The notes under the pieces are model-generated. The model worked only from the letters and a program-made list of their open reading frames with translations, ran no database searches and was not told the DNA's origin. A stretch of 64,000 nt of DNA from Bacteroidota bacterium (GTDB lineage Bacteria > Bacteroidota > Ignavibacteria > Kryptoniales > JAKASW01), in NCBI GenBank assembly GCA_021812985.1, contig JAKAMG010000017.1, forward strand, positions 1 through 64,000, written 5' to 3'. Made by a program: the position numbers and the translations under genes. Numbering within the stretch: the first letter of the stretch is position 1; every line of letters begins with the position of its first letter. This document shows, piece by piece, positions 43,260 to 52,900 of the stretch.

Positions 43260-46140
43260 CCGTCTTGTTCCCCATATAGTCCGCCAGATAGCGGCCGGTG
43301 TAGGACGCTTTGGTTCTTGTTATTGAATGAGGGGGGCCCTCAGCGACTATCGTTCCACCGTCTGCGCCTCCCTCCGGACCAAGGTCTATGATCCAATCTG
43401 CGCATTTTATTACGTCTAAGTTATGTTCTACAATTAGGACGGTGTTTCCTCTGTCGACAAGTTTGTGAAGCAGGTCAAGTAATATCCTTATGTCCTCGAA
43501 GTGAAGTCCCGTCGTCGGTTCATCAAGAATGTAAAGAGTCTTTCCGGTGGCGACCTTTGCGAGCTCAGTGGATAGCTTCACACGCTGGGCTTCGCCGCCT
43601 GAGAGGGTTACCGATGATTGGCCGAGCCGCAAATAGCCGAGGCCGACCTCGTTCATGGTCTCGAGCTTTCGCCTTATAGGCGGGATCTCCTCGAACAGCT
43701 TTAGGGCATCTTCGACAGTCATCTCGAGTACGTCTGCGATAGTCTTCCCTTTGTACCTGACGTCGAGAGTCGCTGCGCTGTATCGCTTCCCATTACAGAC
43801 TTCGCATTTGACATAGACATCAGGCAGGAAGCTCATTTCAATCTTACGCATCCCGTCGCCTTCGCAGGCCGGGCATCGTCCCTCTTGCACGTTGAAGGAG
43901 AATCGGCCTGGCTTGTATCCTCTCATCTTGGATTCAGGGAGCTGAGCGAATAGGTCTCTGATCGCCGTGAAGACACCGACGTACGTTGCCGGGTTGGAGC
44001 GGGGCGTGCGGCCTATCGGAGATTGGTCGACATCCACGACCTTGTCTATGTGTTGTATTCCAGAGATGGATTTGTAGGGGAGAGGCTGTTCCGAAAGCCT
44101 ATAAAATTTCTTTCCGAGTATGCGATAAAGAGTGTCGTTTATGAGACTCGACTTGCCGGAACCGCTAACCCCGGTTACGCACGTAAAGAGGCCAAGTGGG
44201 ATCTTGAGTTCGACGCTTTTGAGGTTATTCCCGGTGGCTCCGGACAGGGTGAGGAATGAGCCGTTCGGTTTTCGGAGCGTCTCTTTAGGCCGTACCGGTA
44301 TGGACTTGTCGCCGCGTAGATAGGCCGCGGTGAGAGAATCGTGATGTTCAGACAATATCTCCTGCAACGTTCCTGCCTTAACCACCCGCCCGCCATGTTC
44401 TCCCGCACCAGGTCCAAGGTCCACGATGTAATCGGCGTTTTCCATTGTCTCGCGGTCGTGCTCAACGACGAGGACTGTGTTGCCGAGGTCGCGGAGCGAT
44501 TTCAACGAATCAATCAGTCGCACGTTATCGCGCTGGTGGAGCCCTATCGACGGTTCGTCTATGACGTACAGGACGCCGGTCAATTGGGAGCCGATCTGTG
44601 TGGCGAGCCTGATTCGCTGAGATTCTCCGCCGGAAAGAGTGCCGGCTGGCCGGTTGAGACTCAGGTAATCAAGTCCCACATTCAGAAGGAACTTGAGCCT
44701 AGTTGTGATCTCATGAAGTATAGGCAGCGCGATCTTCTCGCTTCGTTTGGGGAGCTTGAGCTTGTCGAATGAGGCGGTTACGCGGTCGACGGAGTCACTA
44801 ACCACAGTATCAATAGTCAACTCTGATCCGCTTGCATCAACCACGCGTACGAACCGGCTCTCGTTTCTCAATCGTGTTCCGTTGCAGGTCGTGCACTGTG
44901 AAAGGGGGAGGTGAGCCTCGATTTCCCTGGAGTCTTTGCCAAAATAAACCTCGAAGTCGAGCTCGCGGAGCATTGGCACGAGCCCCTCGAATTTTGAATT
45001 GAGATTCGATATTGAGACCCCCGCGAACTTGATCCCTTTCCTGGAGTCCTTCTGATTCTTTCCGAAGAAGATGAGATCTAGGACGGTTTCATCGAAATCT
45101 TCGAAAGGTGTATTCGTGTCGACTCCATAGGGAAGGAGGAGACTGTTCAGGAGGCTGATTAGAAAGAAGTCATCCCTCTTCGGAAACAAGAGGGCACCAT
45201 CGGTTATTGACAACTTTTGATCCACTATGACGGCGTCAGGATTTATATCCCTGCTGAGTCCTGTGCCGCCGCAGGCCCTGCACATGCCAAATTTTGAGTT
45301 GAATGAGAACGAATTCGGCGCTAGGTCGGAGTAGCTCGTCCCACATTTTGGACACGAACGAAGTCGGCTGAAGAAATGGTCCTTCTTGAGATCGTGGTCC
45401 TGAACGATTATTGTACCCGATCCTCGTTCGAGTCCGAGCTTCAGCGACTCTCGGAGGCGGGAGACGGACTTCTTCTGCACTTTCAGTTTGTCGACGGCGA
45501 GCTCGATATTGTGAGTGCCGTACCTTGACAATTCCAATCCTTCATGAAGGTCACGTAGCGTCCCGTCAACCCTTGCCTGGACGAATCCCTCAGCCATCAA
45601 TTCCCGAAAGAGCTCTCTGTAGTGTCCTTTTCTTCCAACGACGAGCGGCGCGAGGAGGACAATATTACGTCCCTCGAATTTGTCCAGTATGTTTTGAATG
45701 ATCTGGTCAGGACTCTGCTGTTCAACAGGTATGTTGCATTTGACGCAAAATTGAGTCCCGACCTTGGCAAAAAGAAGGCGGACATAGTCGTAAATCTCAG
45801 TCACTGTTCCGACGGTGGAGTGCGGGTTGTTGCTGATCGTCTTCTGCTCGATTGCGACCGATGGGCTGAGACCTTCGATTCTGTCGACGTCCGGACGTTC
45901 TAGTATCTGTAGGAACTGCCGGGCGTAAGCCATCATCGTTTCAAGGTACCGCCGCTGTCCTTCCGCATATATCGTGTCGAAGGCAAGTGACGATTTACCG
46001 CTTCCGCTAAGCCCTGTTACAACTATGAACTTTTCACGGGGCAGATCGAGGTCGATCGATTTGAGGTTGTGTTGTCGAGCTCCGCGGACGATTATTTTGT
46101 CGACGGCAACTCCGGATATATTTGCGAATGTCTTCTTCAT
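43237..46140 (-). CDS. uvrA: Excinuclease ABC subunit A
   Basis: DNA-damage sensor of nucleotide excision repair. Two ABC ATPase halves are complete: Walker A GLSGSGKSSLAFDT near the N terminus and GVSGSGKSSLIND in the second half, with two LSGGE signature loops. Zinc-finger cysteines CPKC...CRACGG and CPACEG...CEVCNGK are present. From ATG 46138-46140 it is 967 aa; an earlier in-frame ATG at 46179 would add 13 residues. Divergent from the ATP-grasp-like gene. Confidence 0.95.
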   Translation of the reverse strand: MKKTFANISGVAVDKIIVRGARQHNLKSIDLDLPREKFIVVTGLSGSGKSSLAFDTIYAEGQRRYLETMMAYARQFLQILERPDVDRIEGLSPSVAIEQKTISNNPHSTVGTVTEIYDYVRLLFAKVGTQFCVKCNIPVEQQSPDQIIQNILDKFEGRNIVLLAPLVVGRKGHYRELFRELMAEGFVQARVDGTLRDLHEGLELSRYGTHNIELAVDKLKVQKKSVSRLRESLKLGLERGSGTIIVQDHDLKKDHFFSRLRSCPKCGTSYSDLAPNSFSFNSKFGMCRACGGTGLSRDINPDAVIVDQKLSITDGALLFPKRDDFFLISLLNSLLLPYGVDTNTPFEDFDETVLDLIFFGKNQKDSRKGIKFAGVSISNLNSKFEGLVPMLRELDFEVYFGKDSREIEAHLPLSQCTTCNGTRLRNESRFVRVVDASGSELTIDTVVSDSVDRVTASFDKLKLPKRSEKIALPILHEITTRLKFLLNVGLDYLSLNRPAGTLSGGESQRIRLATQIGSQLTGVLYVIDEPSIGLHQRDNVRLIDSLKSLRDLGNTVLVVEHDRETMENADYIVDLGPGAGEHGGRVVKAGTLQEILSEHHDSLTAAYLRGDKSIPVRPKETLRKPNGSFLTLSGATGNNLKSVELKIPLGLFTCVTGVSGSGKSSLINDTLYRILGKKFYRLSEQPLPYKSISGIQHIDKVVDVDQSPIGRTPRSNPATYVGVFTAIRDLFAQLPESKMRGYKPGRFSFNVQEGRCPACEGDGMRKIEMSFLPDVYVKCEVCNGKRYSAATLDVRYKGKTIADVLEMTVEDALKLFEEIPPIRRKLETMNEVGLGYLRLGQSSVTLSGGEAQRVKLSTELAKVATGKTLYILDEPTTGLHFEDIRILLDLLHKLVDRGNTVLIVEHNLDVIKCADWIIDLGPEGGADGGTIVAEGPPHSITRTKASYTGRYLADYMGNKTVGTPAGN

Positions 46141-46350
46141 TTGAATCCCGAATTTATCTTCAGCGTAGTCCATATTCAATCCAAACCGGGTTCTCTATCC
46201 GATTGGGCGGAAGGGCCGGCGCTTATTACAGAAATGCCAGGAAGTGTCGCTACGTTCCGCCGAATAATCCGCGGCAACTATGTTGGTGGATAATTTGCGG
46301 TTCACGTATAGGGAATTGCTGAACTCTTCTCCACGTTGTTAAATTATGAA

Positions 46351-47271
46351 ATGCAGATTGAGACGGTCGATTGCGCGATATTCTTCGAATGGGAGTATGA
46401 CGTTGATTTTGTCACAATGCTCTCAGACAGGCTGAGGACGCTTAAAATTCAACATGCTGTATTCAAACCGGGTGAGTTTAATGAACTTCGGAAGAGAGTC
46501 GAAGAGAAATCCCTTTTCATAAGAACAATAATAGACAGGGCCTCGGATGTGGACGAAGATTGCGCGGCGGCAGTGCTCACGCTCCAGAGGAGGGGATGCC
46601 GGGTGATCAACGATCCGACAAAGATTACGCACGCGTCCGATAAGGCTTCTATGCACCTGGAGTTTATTACGGCAGGAATATTTGTACCATACACCATGAT
46701 AATCTCCCCCTTTAACGCAGAGCGCGAAGTGAGGCTTGGCATTGGTGAGCTGGCAAAGCTGGGACGTCCGTTTATCATCAAACCGGCGAATACAACGGGA
46801 GGCGGGGTCGGAGTCGTTACGGGGGCGGAGGGACTGCAGGAGGTAATTGAAACGCGACAGCATCACAAGGACGACAAGTATCTCCTCCAATCTAGGATCG
46901 AGCCCGTCTCGCTCAAAGGAAGACGTGCCTGGTTCAGGCCGTTCTACGTCTTTGGAGAGGTCTTGATATGCTGGTGGGATGACCTGACGCATCTCTATGC
47001 CCGCGCGAGCGAGGAGGAAATCGTCGAGTTCAATCTTTCTGAGATCGCAAATATTGTCAGGAAAATTTACAAGGTGTGCCAGCTTGACTTCTTCTCAACC
47101 GAGATCGCGCTGACCCAGGAGGGAAAATTTGTCGTGATAGATTACGTGAACGAAATGTGCGATATGAGGCTCCAGTCGTTCCACTATGATGGGGTCCCTG
47201 ATGAAACGGTGAGGGCAGTCGCAGCGAGTCTTGCCCGCGCGGTCCGTCGCGGACTGAATAAGAGAGGTTGA
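46351..47271 (+). CDS. ATP-grasp-like protein of unknown substrate
   Basis: 306 aa. ATP-grasp features: ELAKLGRPFIIKPANTTGGG (ATP-binding Lys plus Gly-rich loop), YLLQSRIEPVSLKGRRAWFR and a C-terminal metal-binding style segment (FFSTEIALTQEGKFVVIDYVNE). The ATP-binding half is clear; the N-terminal half does not match an enzyme I know. ATG 46351 is preferred over TTG 46336. It abuts the exonuclease fusion gene (stop then ATG), so they share a transcript, divergent from uvrA. Cytosolic. Confidence 0.75.
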   Translation: MQIETVDCAIFFEWEYDVDFVTMLSDRLRTLKIQHAVFKPGEFNELRKRVEEKSLFIRTIIDRASDVDEDCAAAVLTLQRRGCRVINDPTKITHASDKASMHLEFITAGIFVPYTMIISPFNAEREVRLGIGELAKLGRPFIIKPANTTGGGVGVVTGAEGLQEVIETRQHHKDDKYLLQSRIEPVSLKGRRAWFRPFYVFGEVLICWWDDLTHLYARASEEEIVEFNLSEIANIVRKIYKVCQLDFFSTEIALTQEGKFVVIDYVNEMCDMRLQSFHYDGVPDETVRAVAASLARAVRRGLNKRG

Positions 47272-48927
47272 ATGGCGTACGAGATGGAAATAGTCGCGGA
47301 AGACGATTTTGCGGATACGACGTTTTGCGTCGTGGATGTAGAGACCACCGGATCCGCTGCCGCGAACGAGAGGATGATTGAGTTTGCCGCATACAAAGTC
47401 CGCAGAGGGAAAATATACGACCAGTTCGTGACGCTCCTCAATCCAGGTAGGCACATCCCGAACTTCATACGAAATATGACAGGCATAAGCGACGAGATGG
47501 TTTACGGCGCGCCTCAGATGAGGGAAGTAGCCCTGCAGATCTTTCAGTTCCTCGAAGGTGGCATTTTTGTAGCACACAATTCGCAGTTCGATTATGCTTT
47601 CGTAAAATCGGAACTGGAGAGGGCAGGATTTGGATTGGATGTCCCGCAGTTATGCACGAGGAAGCTGAGCTCGAGGCTCTTTCCGCACCTGCCGCGGAAA
47701 GCCCTCGACCAAGTCTGCCGGCATGTCGGCATAAGAATCAGCGACCGTCACCGTGCCTACGGAGATGCCAGGGCGACCGCGCATCTTTTGATCGAGCTTC
47801 TTGAACTTGTGAGAGAACAGCACGAAGTCGTGACGCTCGATGAACTCCTCAGGTTTCAGAATAGCCCGCAGAAGGTTGACAAGCATCGCAACCAGAATGT
47901 GTTCAGGAAGGCAATGGGCTCCGCTCCCAACACGCCCGGCGTTTACCGGGTCTACGACGCGGAGGATGAGGTCATTTATGTAGGAAAAGCGAAGAATCTG
48001 AAGTTGAGGATGGCGTCATACTTGACTGAAAACGCGAGAGATGCCGAGAAGGTTAGGAAGATGCTTGCGGCCGCCAAACGGCTCGATTACGAGATCACGC
48101 CTTCCGAGCTGAATGCCTTCCTGCGCGAGGTCCAGCTCATCAGGCGCTACCGTCCCAGGTTCAACTCCCAGCTGGTAAATCCAAGACGTTTTCCTTTTAT
48201 AAAGCTGTCAACGGAGAAGAGGTTCGAGCGGCTCGATCTTGTTTACGAATTGGAGGATGACGGACGGTATTACGGCCCGTTCGAGAGCTCCTTCGTGGCT
48301 GAGCAGGTCTTGTACGCAGCCGACAAGTATTTCAAGCTTGTGAAATGCGAGAAGGACTTTGCTGAGCCGTTCGACCCGTGCCTGTATTTCTATATCGACA
48401 GATGCGCGGCGCCGTGCCGGGGAAGTGTGACCGGGGAAAGCTACGGCCTCGAGGTGCAGGCTGTTGAGGAATTTTTGGCAGGCTCATTTGACAAACTCAC
48501 GACGGAACTGAGGTTCAGGCTTGATGAGCTCGCGAAGAAACTCGAATTCGAGGAGGCTGCGATGGCGAGGGACTTGATCGAGACGCTTGAAAGAACCTCC
48601 TCGCGGCTCAGGCTTCTCAATGGCCCGATTGGCGCCGCAAACTTCATTTGCGGATGGCCATCCGACAGGGGAGTTGAACTGTACAGAGTGATGAAGGGGC
48701 TGGTGTTCGGCCCGGCAGTAACTTCTCTCGATGAAGTAGGGCCTGGATTGGCGTTTCTGTACGGCCAGTCCGATCCGGTGGCATCTGATTATGTCCCCTT
48801 GCGGATACTATTAAATTACGCGTTAAAGAATCCCGCGGGCTTCTTTGTGTTTGGGACGAACGGTGGGGCTGACGGTCTTGAGGCAAAAATAAAAACCGCC
48901 GTCGGCCAGAAGGGGCAACGGCGGTAA
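47272..48927 (+). CDS. DnaQ-type exonuclease fused to a UvrC-like GIY-YIG nuclease
   Basis: 551 aa. Residues 15-180 are a DEDDh 3'-5' exonuclease: Asp22/Glu24 (VDVETTG), Asp107 (HNSQFDYAF) and His160...Asp165 (DRHRAYGD). Residues 215-300 are a UvrC-type GIY-YIG domain: GVYRVYD (Tyr225), YVGKAKNLKLR (Arg246) and Glu286 in FLREVQLIRRYRPRFN. A UVR motif (LDELAKKLEFEEAAMARDLI) lies at about 413. The C-terminal RNase H-like and helix-hairpin-helix domains of UvrC are absent. This resembles the Cho-like exonuclease fusions seen in actinobacteria. It probably takes part in repair with UvrA nearby. Confidence 0.9.
   Translation: MAYEMEIVAEDDFADTTFCVVDVETTGSAAANERMIEFAAYKVRRGKIYDQFVTLLNPGRHIPNFIRNMTGISDEMVYGAPQMREVALQIFQFLEGGIFVAHNSQFDYAFVKSELERAGFGLDVPQLCTRKLSSRLFPHLPRKALDQVCRHVGIRISDRHRAYGDARATAHLLIELLELVREQHEVVTLDELLRFQNSPQKVDKHRNQNVFRKAMGSAPNTPGVYRVYDAEDEVIYVGKAKNLKLRMASYLTENARDAEKVRKMLAAAKRLDYEITPSELNAFLREVQLIRRYRPRFNSQLVNPRRFPFIKLSTEKRFERLDLVYELEDDGRYYGPFESSFVAEQVLYAADKYFKLVKCEKDFAEPFDPCLYFYIDRCAAPCRGSVTGESYGLEVQAVEEFLAGSFDKLTTELRFRLDELAKKLEFEEAAMARDLIETLERTSSRLRLLNGPIGAANFICGWPSDRGVELYRVMKGLVFGPAVTSLDEVGPGLAFLYGQSDPVASDYVPLRILLNYALKNPAGFFVFGTNGGADGLEAKIKTAVGQKGQRR
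48885..48925 (-). terminator. Terminator of the CpoB-like gene, inside the fusion gene's 3' end
   Basis: On the minus strand ACCGCCGT and ACGGCGGT form an 8-bp stem with a 15-nt loop, directly followed by TTTTTATTTTT (48885-48895). This is a good rho-independent terminator for the gene at 48951-49739. It lies wholly inside the last 14 codons of the convergent exonuclease fusion gene. Confidence 0.82.
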
Positions 48928-48950
48928 AGGTTTGGTATCCGCGAAGAGAC

Positions 48951-49739
48951 TTAAAGCTGGCTTAAATACTGTTTAGCGCGGGCAACGTACTGGGATTTCG
49001 GATACTTTTTTATGAAGCTTTCCCATGTTGACTTCGCGTGGGCTTTATCGCCGAGCCGCAGATACGACATACCGAGCATTATGTACGCGGCCCCTTCCTT
49101 GTAGCTCTTTGGAAAGGTGAGGACGTTCTGGAATGCCTTAACAGCGTCAGGGTATTTCTGTATGGCGTAGTAGCATTCACCCATCCAGTAGAAGGCATTG
49201 CCAACCATCTGAGGGTCAGCCTTGCTAGTGCTCAGATTCTGGAATGTCGCCAGAGCCTCCTTGTAGTTGCGGTCCTTGAAAAGCTTTAAAGCAGAGTCAT
49301 AATTGCTTTTGAACTCGGCCTTCGTCGTGACCGTGCTCATACCGCTCCCCATCGACTCCTTTTCAGCCTCCGCGCTTTTCGCGCTCAAATCCCGGTTGAT
49401 TTGTTTCTGCACCGTTAGTTCGGAGTCGAGCTCATTTACGCGAGCCTGCAGATCCTGCAAATCCTGCCACTGCTGACTGCTCTGACCGAGCTTCGATGTG
49501 AGATCAGCGACTTTTGCGTTCAGGGCTTTCTTGTCCTGCTCCAACTGTGCCACTGTCTTCCTGAGCTGCGAATTTTCAGTAGACAGTCTTTGGTTCTCTG
49601 TGGCCATTGTCAGTGAATCGGCGGTCGCTTTCGCGCTGGTTGTCGTCTCAGCGCTGCTCCCGCATCCGGTAAGAAGGAGGTTGGTCGCAAACAGCAAAGC
49701 TACCAACATATAAGTTGCCCCGTGCAGTACACTTTTCAT
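48951..49739 (-). CDS. CpoB/YbgF-like periplasmic lipoprotein
   Basis: 262 aa. Lipoprotein signal with lipobox LLTGC, then a coiled coil (about residues 45-115, rich in Glu, Gln, Lys and Leu) and three C-terminal TPR-like repeats (AFYWMGECYYAIQKYPDAVKAF and similar). Coiled coil plus TPR is the CpoB/YbgF design, which couples Tol-Pal and peptidoglycan synthesis. GAGGAGG lies 8 nt before the ATG. No tol or pal genes are next to it. Confidence 0.85.
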   Translation of the reverse strand: MKSVLHGATYMLVALLFATNLLLTGCGSSAETTTSAKATADSLTMATENQRLSTENSQLRKTVAQLEQDKKALNAKVADLTSKLGQSSQQWQDLQDLQARVNELDSELTVQKQINRDLSAKSAEAEKESMGSGMSTVTTKAEFKSNYDSALKLFKDRNYKEALATFQNLSTSKADPQMVGNAFYWMGECYYAIQKYPDAVKAFQNVLTFPKSYKEGAAYIMLGMSYLRLGDKAHAKSTWESFIKKYPKSQYVARAKQYLSQL

Positions 49740-49778
49740 AAGGATTACCTCCTCGAAGTTTGTGTTGGAATCCGAATG

Positions 49779-49807
49779 AAATTAGACAAGTGTGCCATAA
49801 AAGTCAA
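49779..49807 (-). promoter_or_regulatory. Candidate promoter of the CpoB-like gene
   Basis: Read on the minus strand: TTGACT (49807-49802), 17-bp spacer, TAATTT (49784-49779), about 40 nt before the start codon. Confidence 0.42.
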
Positions 49808-49961
49808 GAAAAACGCCACTTGCGGAGGATGGTGTACCTTCTGAAGAAGAGCCGACCGAAATTGCGACACGGTTGATTTGTGCCCGGGTACATGGATTGC
49901 GATTAGCTTTTTTATGCCGGTTTGAATAGATTCCTTCTAAGATTTGAGGACCACTGACGAT

Positions 49962-52900
49962 ATGCCACCGAGCCGATCTCTGCGATATTTCAAGCATGAA
50001 TTCCACATTTCCCGAAAATCACGCGAAGCTTTCGGGTTTGATGAGACCTTCTTCTCCATCACCGGAGATGTAATCTTTGCGAACTCCCGCGCCGCACAGA
50101 CTTTCGCCGCAATTATTAACGATAAGAATAGGATACTTCATGGTGAAATCCCCGGCGCGCAAGTCTCTGCGAGTGAAATCAATGCTATGGGACTGTTCCA
50201 TGAAGTCCTCCACTTTGTAATCGATTCCTACATCTCGGAGAGAAACCCCGATGCCTTCGGTAAACTCGAAAGGTGGCTCAGTCAGAACCTCGGGGGAGAG
50301 AAGACGTTTCACACCGAACGTTCATTTGTTCAGTACTTTCCACCCACAGACGTTTATAAGAGCGGCCAACTGCCCACTGAATACCTTACGGGTGAATCGA
50401 GTGAACAACGCAGGTCGCACGTGCTCACTGAACTTCTCCTTCTCTGGATTGAGAACCGGAATCCGGCGTTCAATGCCATTGCCGAACTCATCGATGACTC
50501 TGATCTGAGGGGGGAGTCATCCTACGAAGATGTGATTGCGGAATCGGAACGTTTTTTTGAACTTCAGCCATCATTCGGCCCGGCTAACTCGACGCTCATA
50601 CAAATGCTTCTGGCTCCGATAGAGGCGCATCCGGATTCTATCCTTGACCAGCTTGATTTCATAGCTCGGAACTGGGAGAGCATAATCGGCAAGTCCGGTC
50701 TCTTGAGACGTCTGCTCGGTGCTGTCGATTTCATAAGAGAGGAAGGTAAGTATTTCATGATGATGTCGCAGGCCCTGGCGGAGAAGTCCAGAAGGCCTGA
50801 AGTACGTCAGGCAGACTTCAGAGGCTTCGGTGAGAGGGAGTCCCCCACGGTACTCACTTTCCGCGGAGCGGGACGGGAAGAGGAGCAGGAGAATTTCTCA
50901 CCGGACTTGAGCTGGATGCCGAGGGTCGTGATGATTGCCAAGAACGCCTTTGTCTGGCTGGACCAGCTCAGCAGGAAGTATAAGCGTAGCATCAACAGGC
51001 TGGATGAGATACCAGACGAAGAGCTCGATGTGTTAGCTGCGCAAGGATTTACTGGCCTTTGGCTGATAGGGATTTGGGCACGAAGCACCGCCTCAAAACG
51101 TATTAAGCAGCTGAACGGGAATCCTGAAGCGCTGGCATCTGCCTACTCTCTGACCTCCTACGACATCGCATGGGATCTTGGCGGAGAGGGGGCTTACACG
51201 TCCCTCCGGGATAGAGCGGCCCTAAGGGGTATTCGACTGGCAAGCGATATGGTCCCGAATCATATGGGGCTCGACTCGACGTGGCTTATTGACCACCCCG
51301 ATTGGTTTCTCCGTTCGGAATATCCCCCGTTCCCAAACTATTCGTTCTCCGGACCAGACCTGAGCAACGACGAACGTGTGGGTGTTTACATCGAAGATGG
51401 GTACTGGAGCAAGAGTGACGCCGCAGTAGTGTTCAAGCGCGTTGACAGGTGGACGGGAAGCGTGAATTACATTTACCATGGGAACGATGGAACGCATATG
51501 CCATGGAACGATACGGCGCAGCTAGATTTTACGAGGCCGGATGTCAGGGAGGCGGTCATCCAGACTATTCTCCACGTTGCGAAGAAGTTCCCGATCATAA
51601 GGTTTGATGCTGCGATGGTGTTGGCTAAGAAGCATTATCAGCGACTTTGGTTTCCTGAACCTGGCACGGGAGGCGCAATCCCTTCTAGATCCAACTTCTC
51701 GATGACTAAAGAGCAGTTCGACGCGGCTATACCTGTGGAGTTCTGGAGGGAAGTCGTCGATCGCATCCAGAGGGAAGCGCCCGACACGCTTCTCCTGGCG
51801 GAGGCATTCTGGCTCATGGAAGGATATTTCGTGCGAACATTGGGAATGCATAGGGTTTATAACAGCGCTTTCATGAACATGTTGAAGAGGGAAGAGAACG
51901 CAAACTACCGCCAGGTTATAAAGAACATACTCGAGTACAACCCTCAAATACTCAAGCGCTTTGTCAATTTTCTCAATAATCCGGACGAGGAGACTGCTAT
52001 CGCGCAGTTCGGCAAAGACGACAAGTACTTTGGCGTATGCGTGCTTATGTGTACCATGCCAGGTCTGCCGATGTTCGGGCACGGACAGATTGAGGGGTAC
52101 ACAGAGAAGTATGGGATGGAATATAGCCGGGCCTACAGGGACGAGAAGCCTGACGAGTGGTTAGCGGAGCGTCATAGCCGGGAGATTTTCCCTCTGCTGA
52201 AAATGCGACACTTGTTCAGTGAGGTAGATAATTTTCTACTCTTGGATTTCCGTTCGGGCGATTTTGTGAACGAGGATGTGTTCGCGTACAGTAACAGGGT
52301 AGGCAACGATGCCACACTTGTTGTTTATAATAACCGGTATTCTCACGCATCGGGGTTTATTAAGGAATCTGTACCTTACCGTGATGAGGAGGGGCGACTG
52401 GTCAGGAAGTCGTTGGCGGATGGACTCGGCCTTTCCGGCGGAAAGAATTCGTTCTGCGTCTTCAAGGACCTGACTTCCGGTCTCGAGTATATCAGGCCTA
52501 TAAGTCTAATGAGGAAAGATGGCTTTCACGTTGAGCTTGGGGCTTATAAGTATAATGTCTTTGTAAATTTTAGAGCTGTTCTTTCGTCAGCCGAAAAGCC
52601 GTACGAAGAACTTAGCACGGAGTTGAGTGGACAAGGTGTCCCTTCGATAGAGGAGGCGATTCTCGACCTGCGCCTGAAAGGAGTGCACTCAGCGTTCTAT
52701 GAAGCGATCAATTTGGGAAGCTTAAAGTACCTGCTGGAGAGCACGGAGGCGGCAAAGCCTGCTGAAGGGAGAGTCTCCGCACTCGGTGAAAAGACTTCCA
52801 AGCTCTTTAATGCACTGGCGGCGTACCATCATCGCCCAATGGGCACTCGAGTGGAAGAGGCGTTGGACGTCGTCAGGTATAGGAATCTGCTCGCGCTCCC

